Below, one piece after another: positions 1 through 6,462 of a stretch of 11,684 bases of DNA (positions are counted from its first letter, which is position 1; each line of letters starts with the position of its first letter). Made by a program: the position numbers and the translations under genes. This stretch comes from Firmicutes bacterium UBA5449 (GTDB lineage: Bacteria > Bacillota > SHA-98 > UBA4971). Location: NCBI GenBank assembly GCA_002424305.1, contig DIQZ01000015.1, positions 15,099 to 26,782 of the forward strand, given 5' to 3'. The notes under the pieces are model-generated. The model ran no database searches and had not been told where the DNA came from. It saw nothing but the letters and a program-made list of their open reading frames with translations.

Positions 1-1436
1 GAGCAGACAGCGATCGACTAGAGGTCGCGGTGGGGAAAATAGTTCTTCAGCTCAAAGGGAAATATCGGCTTTCCCGCAGAGCAATAGCTCTTCTTCTACT
101 ATCAGGGGATAAAGACACCCATGCAATTGTGAAGAATCTTGAGAATCGCAGGGACTACACAACTATCTCACGTATTATTGATGATACTCGCAAGCACTAC
201 GAGATGCCACTGTCATACGTCATAGGCTTAAAGAGGCAAAGCCAAGCAGATATGATCGTAAAACACACGACTCGTTTGTCTCCAAAGAGGCAGGATGCGT
301 TCTCCGGGATTCTGGACTACATAACCATATGGCCGGTTACAGGCATCCCCATTCTTTTCCTTGTCCTATACTATGGTTTATACAAATTCGTAGGAGGCTT
401 CGGCGCTCGCACAGCCGTGGATTTCTTGGAGATGAGGGTGTTTCGGGCTTTCATAAATCCCCTGGCAATAGCCCTTATAGATAAGTATGTCAGCAGTGAG
501 ATTCTAAGGGAGCTAATTGTGGGCGAGTATGGGATAATCACTCTTGGACTACGTTATGCAATAGCTGTGGTCCTACCTATTGTAGGTACGTTTTTTATTG
601 TGTTCTCTGTGCTGGAAGACACAGGTTACTTGCCCAGGCTTTCACTTTTGGTTGACAGAGCACTCAAGCTTGTGGGCTTAACCGGGCGCGCGGTAATCCC
701 ACTTGCCCTGGGGCTGGGGTGCGATACCATGGCTACACTGGTTACGAGAACATTGGAATCCCGTCGTGAAAGGGTAATCACCACGTTTTTGTTGGCTTTG
801 GCTGTGCCCTGTTCCGGCCAGCTAGGTGTTATCATGGGGATGCTTTCTCAAAGGCCGCTTGCACTAGTCGTATGGGCTGTGTCCATATTGGCCGTTTTTC
901 TTCTGTCAGGGTTCATTGCAGGGAAGATCATACCCGGAGAAAAAGCCGCCTTTGTTATGGAGGTGCCTCCACTTAGGATGCCGGTTCTTTCTAATGTGCT
1001 CACCAAAACCATGGTTCGCATTAAGTGGTATTTCGCGGAGATTATCCCGGTATTTATAGGGACTAGTCTGTTCATATGGGTGGGAAGGATCACAGGAATT
1101 CTCGATGTACTGATAAGTTACTTGAGGGTTCCGGTTTGTGTTCTCGGACTCCCTGAAGAGGCCGCGTTTGCATTTCTTTTTGGGTTCCTACGCAGGGATT
1201 ATGGAGCAGCCGGCCTATACGACTTGTTTAGGGCAGGCAGATTAAGCGGCACAGAGCTTGTGGTGGCTTGTGTGACCCTTACGCTATTTGTTCCCTGTAT
1301 TGCCCAGTTCTCTATAATGTGGAAAGAGCGAGGGGGGCTTGGAGCAGTCGCGATAGCAGCTAGCACCATGATAATCGCATTTCTCTCCGGCATGGCATTG
1401 AGTCTTGCCCTTGCTTGGTCGGGGTTGGTGTTATAG
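1..1436 (+). CDS. feoB: Ferrous iron transport protein B, 5'-truncated by the window edge
   Basis: This is the membrane half of FeoB, the GTP-dependent importer of Fe(II) or a related divalent metal in the cytoplasmic membrane. The frame is open from the first full codon at 3. A GTG at 30 is possible but has no convincing ribosome site, so the N-terminal GTPase domain probably lies to the left of the window. Numbering codons from position 30, residues 10-80 resemble the helical domain that follows the FeoB G domain. Hydrophobic spans lie near 97-120, 172-195, 250-272, 276-298, 337-358, 408-430 and 436-465. Family landmarks are GLGCDTMATLVTRTLE (228-243), PCSGQLGV (260-267), GFLRRDYGAAGL (385-396) and LFVPCIAQF (419-427). 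These differ from the textbook E. coli form, so this is a divergent FeoB subtype. Its stop overlaps the feoA start. Family is certain; the exact metal is inference. Confidence 0.9.
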   Translation, partial: ADSDRLEVAVGKIVLQLKGKYRLSRRAIALLLLSGDKDTHAIVKNLENRRDYTTISRIIDDTRKHYEMPLSYVIGLKRQSQADMIVKHTTRLSPKRQDAFSGILDYITIWPVTGIPILFLVLYYGLYKFVGGFGARTAVDFLEMRVFRAFINPLAIALIDKYVSSEILRELIVGEYGIITLGLRYAIAVVLPIVGTFFIVFSVLEDTGYLPRLSLLVDRALKLVGLTGRAVIPLALGLGCDTMATLVTRTLESRRERVITTFLLALAVPCSGQLGVIMGMLSQRPLALVVWAVSILAVFLLSGFIAGKIIPGEKAAFVMEVPPLRMPVLSNVLTKTMVRIKWYFAEIIPVFIGTSLFIWVGRITGILDVLISYLRVPVCVLGLPEEAAFAFLFGFLRRDYGAAGLYDLFRAGRLSGTELVVACVTLTLFVPCIAQFSIMWKERGGLGAVAIAASTMIIAFLSGMALSLALAWSGLVL

Positions 1437-1750
1437 TGTTTGAGTCAAGGACGAAGATATCAAGGATAAGGTATGAGACATTAGGGGGCAGGTATAATAA
1501 AGACAGACAGGTTATATCTCTGTCTCAATTGAGACCGGGTGAAGCAGGGGAAGTAGTCAGCATACAAAAGGCTGACAGGACCGTCCTTCAAAAACTTCTT
1601 GCCATGACAGTGATCCCCGGGAGCAGGCTGAAGGTGGAACTCATATTTCCGGTTGTGGTTTTTCAGGTGGAAAACACTCGAGTTGCAGTTGATCATAGGG
1701 TTGCCGGTGAAATTGAAGTCTGTAGGATTGACGTCGCGAGAAGTCAGTAG
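1436..1750 (+). CDS. feoA: FeoA-family SH3-like protein
   Basis: A small cytosolic protein of the FeoA family, which partners FeoB in metal uptake. I place the start at the GTG at 1436, which shares one base with the feoB TAG stop (1434-1436) and gives 104 residues. An in-frame TTG at 1415 would add seven hydrophobic residues read from feoB sequence and is less likely. Residues 1-26 are a basic extension. The FeoA core runs from about 27 to 98 and shows the typical pattern: SLSQLRPGEAGEVVSI (29-44), a helix around LQKLLAMTVIPGSRL (51-65), then beta strands ending in EIEVCRI (92-98). The overlap implies translational coupling with feoB and use of the same mRNA. The gene follows feoB here, whereas in many bacteria feoA comes first. 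Confidence 0.85.
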   Translation: MFESRTKISRIRYETLGGRYNKDRQVISLSQLRPGEAGEVVSIQKADRTVLQKLLAMTVIPGSRLKVELIFPVVVFQVENTRVAVDHRVAGEIEVCRIDVARSQ

Positions 1751-1760
1751 CAAATATGAC

Positions 1761-1790
1761 TTGACTCATTTTTCGAGCTGAGAATATAAT
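1761..1790 (+). promoter_or_regulatory. Near-consensus vegetative promoter upstream of mfd
   Basis: TTGACT (1761-1766) and a perfect TATAAT (1785-1790) are separated by 18 bases, matching sigma-A promoters in all but one base of the -35 box. The expected start of transcription is near 1796-1798, at the very base of the hairpin described next. It is the best promoter in the 168-bp feoA-mfd gap. A weaker pair further down (TTGTGC 1871-1876, TATACT 1893-1898) would start the RNA at the mfd ribosome site itself and is unlikely to serve. Confidence 0.7.
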
Positions 1791-1795
1791 AAATC

Positions 1796-1842
1796 GGGCT
1801 TTAGCCGGCGGGTTCAGCAGGTTCCTAGACTAAAGCCCTTTT
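1796..1842 (+). terminator. Terminator-like hairpin at the 5' end of the mfd transcript, possible attenuator
   Basis: GGGCTTTAG (1796-1804) and CTAAAGCCC (1830-1838) form a perfect 9-bp stem around a 25-base loop, followed by TTTT (1839-1842). It could end the feoBA message. Because the promoter at 1761-1790 lies upstream of it, RNA made from that promoter must also pass through it before reaching mfd, so it may attenuate mfd. The loop is long and the T run short, so termination is probably partial. Confidence 0.55.
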
Positions 1843-1862
1843 CGGCTTTGTGCGGCTTTGCG
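1832..1862 (+). promoter_or_regulatory. Alternative hairpin and 10-bp tandem repeat competing with the mfd leader stem
   Basis: AAAGCC (1832-1837) can pair with GGCTTT at 1844-1849, or with the second copy at 1854-1859. This uses the same bases that form the 3' arm of the stem at 1796-1838, so the two structures exclude each other. The GGCTTT copies belong to a tandem 10-bp repeat, CGGCTTTGTG (1843-1852) and CGGCTTTGCG (1853-1862). The pairing is seen in the sequence; a regulatory role is inference. Confidence 0.3.
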
Positions 1863-1905
1863 AATTGAGTTTGTGCACTGCATGAAGGAGCATATACTGA
1901 GTGTC

Positions 1906-1910
1906 GGAGG
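1906..1910 (+). promoter_or_regulatory. Ribosome binding site fixing the TTG start of mfd
   Basis: GGAGG stands eight bases before the TTG at 1919. An in-frame TGA at 1913-1915 rules out any earlier start, so TTG is the first possible initiator and it has a near-ideal ribosome site. Confidence 0.85.
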
Positions 1911-1918
1911 CGTGAGGT

Positions 1919-4900
1919 TTGAATAGTCTTTTATCAACCATCTGCGAGTCCCGGGAGTTCACCAATATTCTGCGAGGACTGGAAAAAGAGAGAGCTGAAG
2001 AGGTAATCTTAGGGCTGTCAGGGACAATGAAAGCATACTTGATAGCAGCCTTGTATCGAACCATTACCACCAGGCCGTTCATATTGGTAACCTACAATCC
2101 TCAACAGGCAGAAAAACTTGAGCAGGACCTTATGACCCTTCTGTCTCCCAGCGAGGTCATGATTTTCCCGACTGCGGAGATTTGGCCACATGAAGAGGCC
2201 GGGGAAAGCATGGACGTGCTTTCTCAGCGTATGGCAGTGATGTCAGCTCTTGCTCAGAGGACGCGTGCAGTAGTTATTGTGCCTGCAGGGGCAGTTGGGC
2301 GGAGACTCATGCCTGTCTACGTGTTTTCTCAGTTCATGCTTGAGCTTGTAGTAGGAGATGAGCTCGATGTAGACCTGTTTGCCGAGAGGTTAAGCACTAC
2401 AGGATACGAACGCGTGGACATGGTTGAATCGCACGCGCAATATGCCATAAGAGGCGATATCATTGATGTGTTTCCCCTGGATCAGGCTATGCCTTTTAGA
2501 TTAGAACTATTTGATAATGAATTAGACTCCATAAGACAGTTTGACCTTGAAACACAACGATCCGCAAGCAAGCTCAGGCGTGTCACTATAGCTCCTGCGA
2601 AGGAGTTCTTCATCACAGATGAGGTGAGGGATATCGGAATCGCAGGAATTGAAAGTCGGTTGGCCTTGCAAACTCGGGGCTTGCGCGAGATGGGTTTTGA
2701 GGACAGGGCAATCTTCCTCGAAGAGAGGATATCAAGGAGTTTGGAAAGGCTCAGAGAAGGCCTGCTGTTTGATGGGGAAGAGCAATTTGCTCAAATCTTT
2801 TATCCCAGGCTTGAGACTATCCTGGACTATGCTGCTATGCCTTTGGTTATACTGGATGAACCTTCACGTGTAAGGGAATCCCTTTCAGGTTTTGAAGCGG
2901 AAATCCATGAAGCTTATACATCATTCATTGAGAATGGAGTAGTTCTTCCGGATGAAGCTACGATATTCAGTTCTGCTCAGGAGGTCTTTGCCAGGCTGGA
3001 TAAGGAGCAAAGACTGGAATTTGTGTTGCTGGCCAGGGGTGCGGATTTGCGCGAATCAGGAAATGTGAGAAGTTTCACAGTCAATTCGGCAAGCGTTTAC
3101 CACGGCAGGCTGGAGCTTCTGGTTAGAGATATTAAAACTTGGAGAAGAAAGGGCTACCGTGTCGTCGTGTGTGTTTCCACTGAGGGTCGGGCCAGAAGAT
3201 TCACAGAGGTTATGGTTGAGCATTATATCGAAGCTGTGTATGTGTCGTCCGTAACAGACCAAGTGAAACCCGGTAATGTAATAGTCACAATAGGTGCTCT
3301 TGAATCCGGGTTTGAATTCCCCTCATTGCGCCTGATTGTCCTTAGTGACTCGGAGTTATACGCAACTGAGAAGCGAAGACGAAAGTCTACGCCTTCCGCG
3401 CCCGGCAAAGCCAGGCTCTCTGTATTCACAGACCTTAAGCCCGGCGACTATGTGGTGCACATAGCACACGGCATCGGAAAGTATACCGGTGTGACAACGC
3501 TTGAGGCTGCAGGTACTCGAAGGGATTATCTTATGATTCAGTACGCAGGTGAAGACAGATTATATGTTCCCACTGAACAGATAGACCTTCTGCAGAAATA
3601 CGTGGGTCCTGAAGATTCGCCGCCGAAGCTTTATAAGCTTGGAGGCGCTGAGTGGAGCAAAGTAAAGGCAAGAATCAAGGCATCTGTGGAAGATATGGCT
3701 TTGGGCTTGATACGGCTCTATGCGGCCCGCGAGTCCATGAAAGGGCATCATTTTGATCCTGATACGCCGTGGCAGAGGGAGTTTGAAGAAGCATTTCCTT
3801 ATGAAGAGACCCCTGATCAGATAAAGGCGATTGAAGAAGTAAAGGCTGATATGGAGCGGTCAAGGCCTATGGACAGGCTTATCTGTGGTGATGTGGGGTA
3901 TGGGAAGACAGAAGTGGCGATTAGAGCTGCCTTCAAGGCTGTAATGGATTCGAAACAGGTTGCTGTACTAGTCCCCACAACTATTTTGGCACAACAGCAT
4001 TTTGCTACTTTCAAAGACAGGTTTTCAGGGTATCCGGTGAATATTGCCGCGCTTTCAAGGTTTCAATCTCCATCTCAGCAACGAGGCATCCTGGCGCGTC
4101 TGAAAGAGGGGACTGTTGATATCGTCATTGGGACACATAGACTCCTTCAACCTGACGTAAAGTTTCATGATTTAGGGCTGCTCATAATTGATGAAGAGCA
4201 GAGGTTTGGCGTAGGACACAAAGAAACGTTGAAAGAGATGAAGAAGACGGTGGATGCGCTTACCCTAACAGCGACCCCTATCCCCAGGACTCTACACATG
4301 GCGCTTGCGGGTGTTCGTGATATGAGTGCTATTGAGACTCCGCCTGAAGATAGGTATCCGGTTCGGACGTACGTGATGGAGTATAACGACGCTGTGATTA
4401 GGGGAGCAATTTTCAGGGAGTTAGCCAGAGGCGGACAGATCTACTTTGTCCACAACCGGATCCAAACCATAGACGGAGTGGCAGCTACGCTCGGCAAATC
4501 GATCCCTGACGCGAAGATAGCAGTGGCACATGGTCAAATGCCTGAAGATCAACTGGAAGACATCATGCTTAGGTTCCTAGATCGTGAATTTGATATTTTG
4601 GTGTCCACTACTATTATTGAAAGCGGGCTTGACATACCCAACGTCAATACTCTTATTGTCACTGACTCAGATTATCTTGGATTATCTCAGCTATATCAAC
4701 TTCGTGGCAGGGTCGGACGAAGTAATCGCGTGGCGTATGCCTATTTCATGTATCGTAAAGATATTATGCTTACCGAGGTTGCCGAGAAGAGACTTGCTGC
4801 GATACGTGAGTTCACAGAGTTTGGTTCCGGCTTTAAGATAGCCATGCGGGATCTGGAGATTCGTGGGGCAGGCAATCTCTTGGGCCCTGAGCAACACGGC

Positions 4901-5491
4901 CATATAGCTGCAGTAGGCTTTGAACTTTACTCAAGACTTGTTGAAGAGGCAGTGCGAGGGCTAAAGGGCGGTGTAGAAGAGGAAGAAAAGCAAGAGCCGT
5001 TTATAGATCTTCCGGTCAGTGCCTTTATTGATGACGATTATGTCACTGATTCCAGACAGAAAATCGATCTGTATCGAAAAATCAACGCTGCAAAGACTAT
5101 AGAGGACTTGAATGATTTGGAAGAAGAGTTTGAAGACAGGTTCGGCGATCTACCTGAGCCATCCAGAAACCTTCTGTCCATAGCTCGTATTAAGACCTTG
5201 GCCCGAGATATGATGGTTGCCTCTATCGCGAAAGAACGTGATGGCGTCATCATTAGATTATTGCCTGCAGCCAGGGTGTCACAGGATTGCATAATGGAGG
5301 CTGTCAGGGTAAACAGAGGGAGAATACTTGCTAACTTTGGTAAGAGCCCTTCTGTGAGAATCAAGCATGCAGGTCTGACTGATGAGGCTCTCTTGAACCT
5401 TATTGAAAGTACTCTGGCGGTAGCAGGAAGTAAGGCGCAAACTGATGGCTTCAGTCAATCCTGGCCTGATACAGCCATGCATCGCAGTTAA
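1919..5491 (+). CDS. mfd: Transcription-repair coupling factor Mfd
   Basis: Mfd is an ATP-driven DNA translocase that pushes RNA polymerase off DNA lesions and recruits UvrA. The 1190 residues are a full-length match to the family (about 1180 in B. subtilis). An N-terminal UvrB-like module includes RGDIIDVFP (178-186). The RNA-polymerase interaction (CarD-like) domain starts near 505 at DLKPGDYVVHIAHGIGKY. The helicase core has Walker A GDVGYGKTE (657-665), DEEQ (758-761), TATPIPRT (784-791), ESGLDIPN (901-908) and QLRGRVGRS (927-935). The C-terminal domain that masks UvrA binding follows from about 1020. All motor motifs look intact. Translation starts at TTG 1919. In B. subtilis mfd follows pth and fin; here feoBA precedes it instead. 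spoVT lies 192 bp downstream with no clear terminator between, so read-through is possible. Confidence 0.97.
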   Translation: MNSLLSTICESREFTNILRGLEKERAEEVILGLSGTMKAYLIAALYRTITTRPFILVTYNPQQAEKLEQDLMTLLSPSEVMIFPTAEIWPHEEAGESMDVLSQRMAVMSALAQRTRAVVIVPAGAVGRRLMPVYVFSQFMLELVVGDELDVDLFAERLSTTGYERVDMVESHAQYAIRGDIIDVFPLDQAMPFRLELFDNELDSIRQFDLETQRSASKLRRVTIAPAKEFFITDEVRDIGIAGIESRLALQTRGLREMGFEDRAIFLEERISRSLERLREGLLFDGEEQFAQIFYPRLETILDYAAMPLVILDEPSRVRESLSGFEAEIHEAYTSFIENGVVLPDEATIFSSAQEVFARLDKEQRLEFVLLARGADLRESGNVRSFTVNSASVYHGRLELLVRDIKTWRRKGYRVVVCVSTEGRARRFTEVMVEHYIEAVYVSSVTDQVKPGNVIVTIGALESGFEFPSLRLIVLSDSELYATEKRRRKSTPSAPGKARLSVFTDLKPGDYVVHIAHGIGKYTGVTTLEAAGTRRDYLMIQYAGEDRLYVPTEQIDLLQKYVGPEDSPPKLYKLGGAEWSKVKARIKASVEDMALGLIRLYAARESMKGHHFDPDTPWQREFEEAFPYEETPDQIKAIEEVKADMERSRPMDRLICGDVGYGKTEVAIRAAFKAVMDSKQVAVLVPTTILAQQHFATFKDRFSGYPVNIAALSRFQSPSQQRGILARLKEGTVDIVIGTHRLLQPDVKFHDLGLLIIDEEQRFGVGHKETLKEMKKTVDALTLTATPIPRTLHMALAGVRDMSAIETPPEDRYPVRTYVMEYNDAVIRGAIFRELARGGQIYFVHNRIQTIDGVAATLGKSIPDAKIAVAHGQMPEDQLEDIMLRFLDREFDILVSTTIIESGLDIPNVNTLIVTDSDYLGLSQLYQLRGRVGRSNRVAYAYFMYRKDIMLTEVAEKRLAAIREFTEFGSGFKIAMRDLEIRGAGNLLGPEQHGHIAAVGFELYSRLVEEAVRGLKGGVEEEEKQEPFIDLPVSAFIDDDYVTDSRQKIDLYRKINAAKTIEDLNDLEEEFEDRFGDLPEPSRNLLSIARIKTLARDMMVASIAKERDGVIIRLLPAARVSQDCIMEAVRVNRGRILANFGKSPSVRIKHAGLTDEALLNLIESTLAVAGSKAQTDGFSQSWPDTAMHRS

Positions 5492-5670
5492 TAAGATATA
5501 TGGATGTTTCTGCATGTTTGCTGTGTAATTGGTTATCATATGTTTAGTCAGAAGGCCGTCCTCGAGTGATTCGGTAAATCTGAAATTCATCTGGAAGCAT
5601 TGAATAAAAATGTCACTTGGGAAATAGGCTAAGAGCATCAAACACAAGAACCCGAGCGTCTGGCCTGAGA

Positions 5671-5675
5671 GGAGG
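5671..5675 (+). promoter_or_regulatory. Ribosome binding site fixing the TTG start of spoVT
   Basis: GGAGG, within a purine run at 5668-5676, lies eight bases before the TTG at 5684. The protein from that TTG begins exactly as SpoVT proteins do (MKATGIVRRIDDLGR), so the unusual start codon is well supported. Confidence 0.85.
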
Positions 5676-5683
5676 GATAACGA

Positions 5684-6247
5684 TTGAAGGCTACAGGCAT
5701 TGTGAGGCGTATCGACGATCTTGGTAGGGTTGTTATCCCAAAGGAAATAAGAAGGACATTACGGATCCGTGAAGGTGACCCGTTGGAAATATTCACTGAC
5801 CGTGAAGGCGAAGTCATATTAAAGAAGTACTCACCCATTGGGGAGTTGGGTGATTTCGCCAAAGAATATGCTGATTCTTTGTATGAAGCAACAGGCCACA
5901 TTTCTTGTATTGCTGACCGCGACGTGATTATTGCAGTAGCTGGGGGGGCCAAGAAGCAGTTCCTTGAAAGGCGGATTTCTCCTGCTGTGGAGACTTCTAT
6001 GGAGACTCGTAAGACCCTCATGATTAATGAACCGGGCACTGAGGAGTATTGTGCAACATGTCCGGTTATCGAGGACAGTAAAGAATGCAAGTTCTCGAGC
6101 CAGGTAATAGCCCCGATTATCGCTGAGGGGGATCCTATCGGAGCTGTCATTCTTTCGTCAACAGAACCAAACGTCAAAATGAGTGACCTAGAGGCGAAGC
6201 TTGTTGAGACTGCCGCAGGCTTCTTGGCAAAACAGATGGAACAGTGA
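5684..6247 (+). CDS. spoVT: Stage V sporulation protein T, transcriptional regulator
   Basis: SpoVT is a DNA-binding regulator that adjusts forespore sigma-G genes late in sporulation. The 187 residues fit the family (178 in B. subtilis). Residues 1-53 form an AbrB-type swapped-hairpin DNA-binding domain with the signature GIVRRIDDLGRVVIPKEIRR (5-24). The rest, about 55-185, corresponds to the GAF-like sensor and dimer domain, for which no ligand is firmly known. Cysteines at CATC (123-126) and KEC (132-134) are visible, but a metal role is not implied by the family. The start is TTG 5684. The position directly after mfd is the same as in Bacillus. A terminator follows at 6335-6371, so spoVT may end its own transcript there. 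I found no convincing sigma-G promoter in the upstream gap. Confidence 0.95.
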   Translation: MKATGIVRRIDDLGRVVIPKEIRRTLRIREGDPLEIFTDREGEVILKKYSPIGELGDFAKEYADSLYEATGHISCIADRDVIIAVAGGAKKQFLERRISPAVETSMETRKTLMINEPGTEEYCATCPVIEDSKECKFSSQVIAPIIAEGDPIGAVILSSTEPNVKMSDLEAKLVETAAGFLAKQMEQ

Positions 6248-6280
6248 TATTGAGTGAGGAGGCAGAGAGAGGCAACTAAG

Positions 6281-6298
6281 AGATAGTACATGCTATCT
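6281..6298 (+). promoter_or_regulatory. Small hairpin that could compete with the spoVT terminator
   Basis: AGATAG (6281-6286) and CTATCT (6293-6298) form a 6-bp stem with the loop TACATG. The overlapping TGCTATCT (6291-6298) is also a perfect 8-base complement of AGATAGCA (6333-6340), which supplies part of the 5' arm of the downstream terminator. The segments could therefore switch between hairpin plus terminator and an antiterminator. Nearby, ATGC (6310-6313) and GCAT (6317-6320) make a minor inner hairpin. A function is not proven. Confidence 0.3.
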
Positions 6299-6334
6299 GT
6301 GAATAGGACATGCTGTGCATAAGACATGCATGAG

Positions 6335-6371
6335 ATAGCAGCAGGCGCAGAGCTTGCTGCTATTTGATTTT
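6335..6371 (+). terminator. Intrinsic terminator after spoVT
   Basis: ATAGCAGCAGGC (6335-6346) pairs with GCTTGCTGCTAT (6352-6363) over 12 bp with one G-U pair and a 5-base loop. A T-rich run with one GA interruption follows (6364-6371). The stem is strong and the placement, about 90 bases after the spoVT stop, suits the end of that transcript. Confidence 0.8.
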
Positions 6372-6391
6372 CTCCGTTGGTGTAGTAGAAT
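6364..6391 (+). promoter_or_regulatory. Candidate vegetative promoter for yabM-mazG
   Basis: TTGATT (6364-6369) and TAGAAT (6386-6391) are spaced by 16 bases, matching the sigma-A boxes at four and five of six positions. The -35 box overlaps the T run of the preceding terminator, a compact arrangement that would isolate yabM from spoVT. Transcription would begin near 6398, leaving a leader of about 65 bases. Confidence 0.4.
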
Positions 6392-6462
6392 TATCTCGTG
6401 TGAGCGGGATTTGTGAAATCTCTAATTGCCCGTGGTTGTGACTTATCCGGGAGCGTGAATTA

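Noticed and set aside
1415..1435. TTG at 1415 as the feoA start.
   Set aside because: The added residues are translated from the feoB 3' end and do not belong to the FeoA fold. GTG 1436 at the feoB stop is the more natural coupled start.
1882..1926. A 14-codon reading frame (ATG 1882 to TAG 1924-1926) overlapping the mfd start, as a possible leader peptide.
   Set aside because: It has no ribosome site and no codon bias for control, such as a run of one amino acid. The mfd ribosome site lies within it by chance.
5601..5631. TGAATA (5601-5606) and TAGGCTA (5625-5631) spaced by 18 bases, as a sigma-G promoter for spoVT.
   Set aside because: The -35 and spacing fit, but the -10 matches only four of seven consensus positions, too weak to call even though sigma-G control is known for spoVT in B. 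subtilis.
5638..6327. A 229-codon reading frame on the minus strand across spoVT.
   Set aside because: It is antisense to an intact, clearly recognised SpoVT, has no family-like motifs and no ribosome site. It is a shadow of the sense codons.
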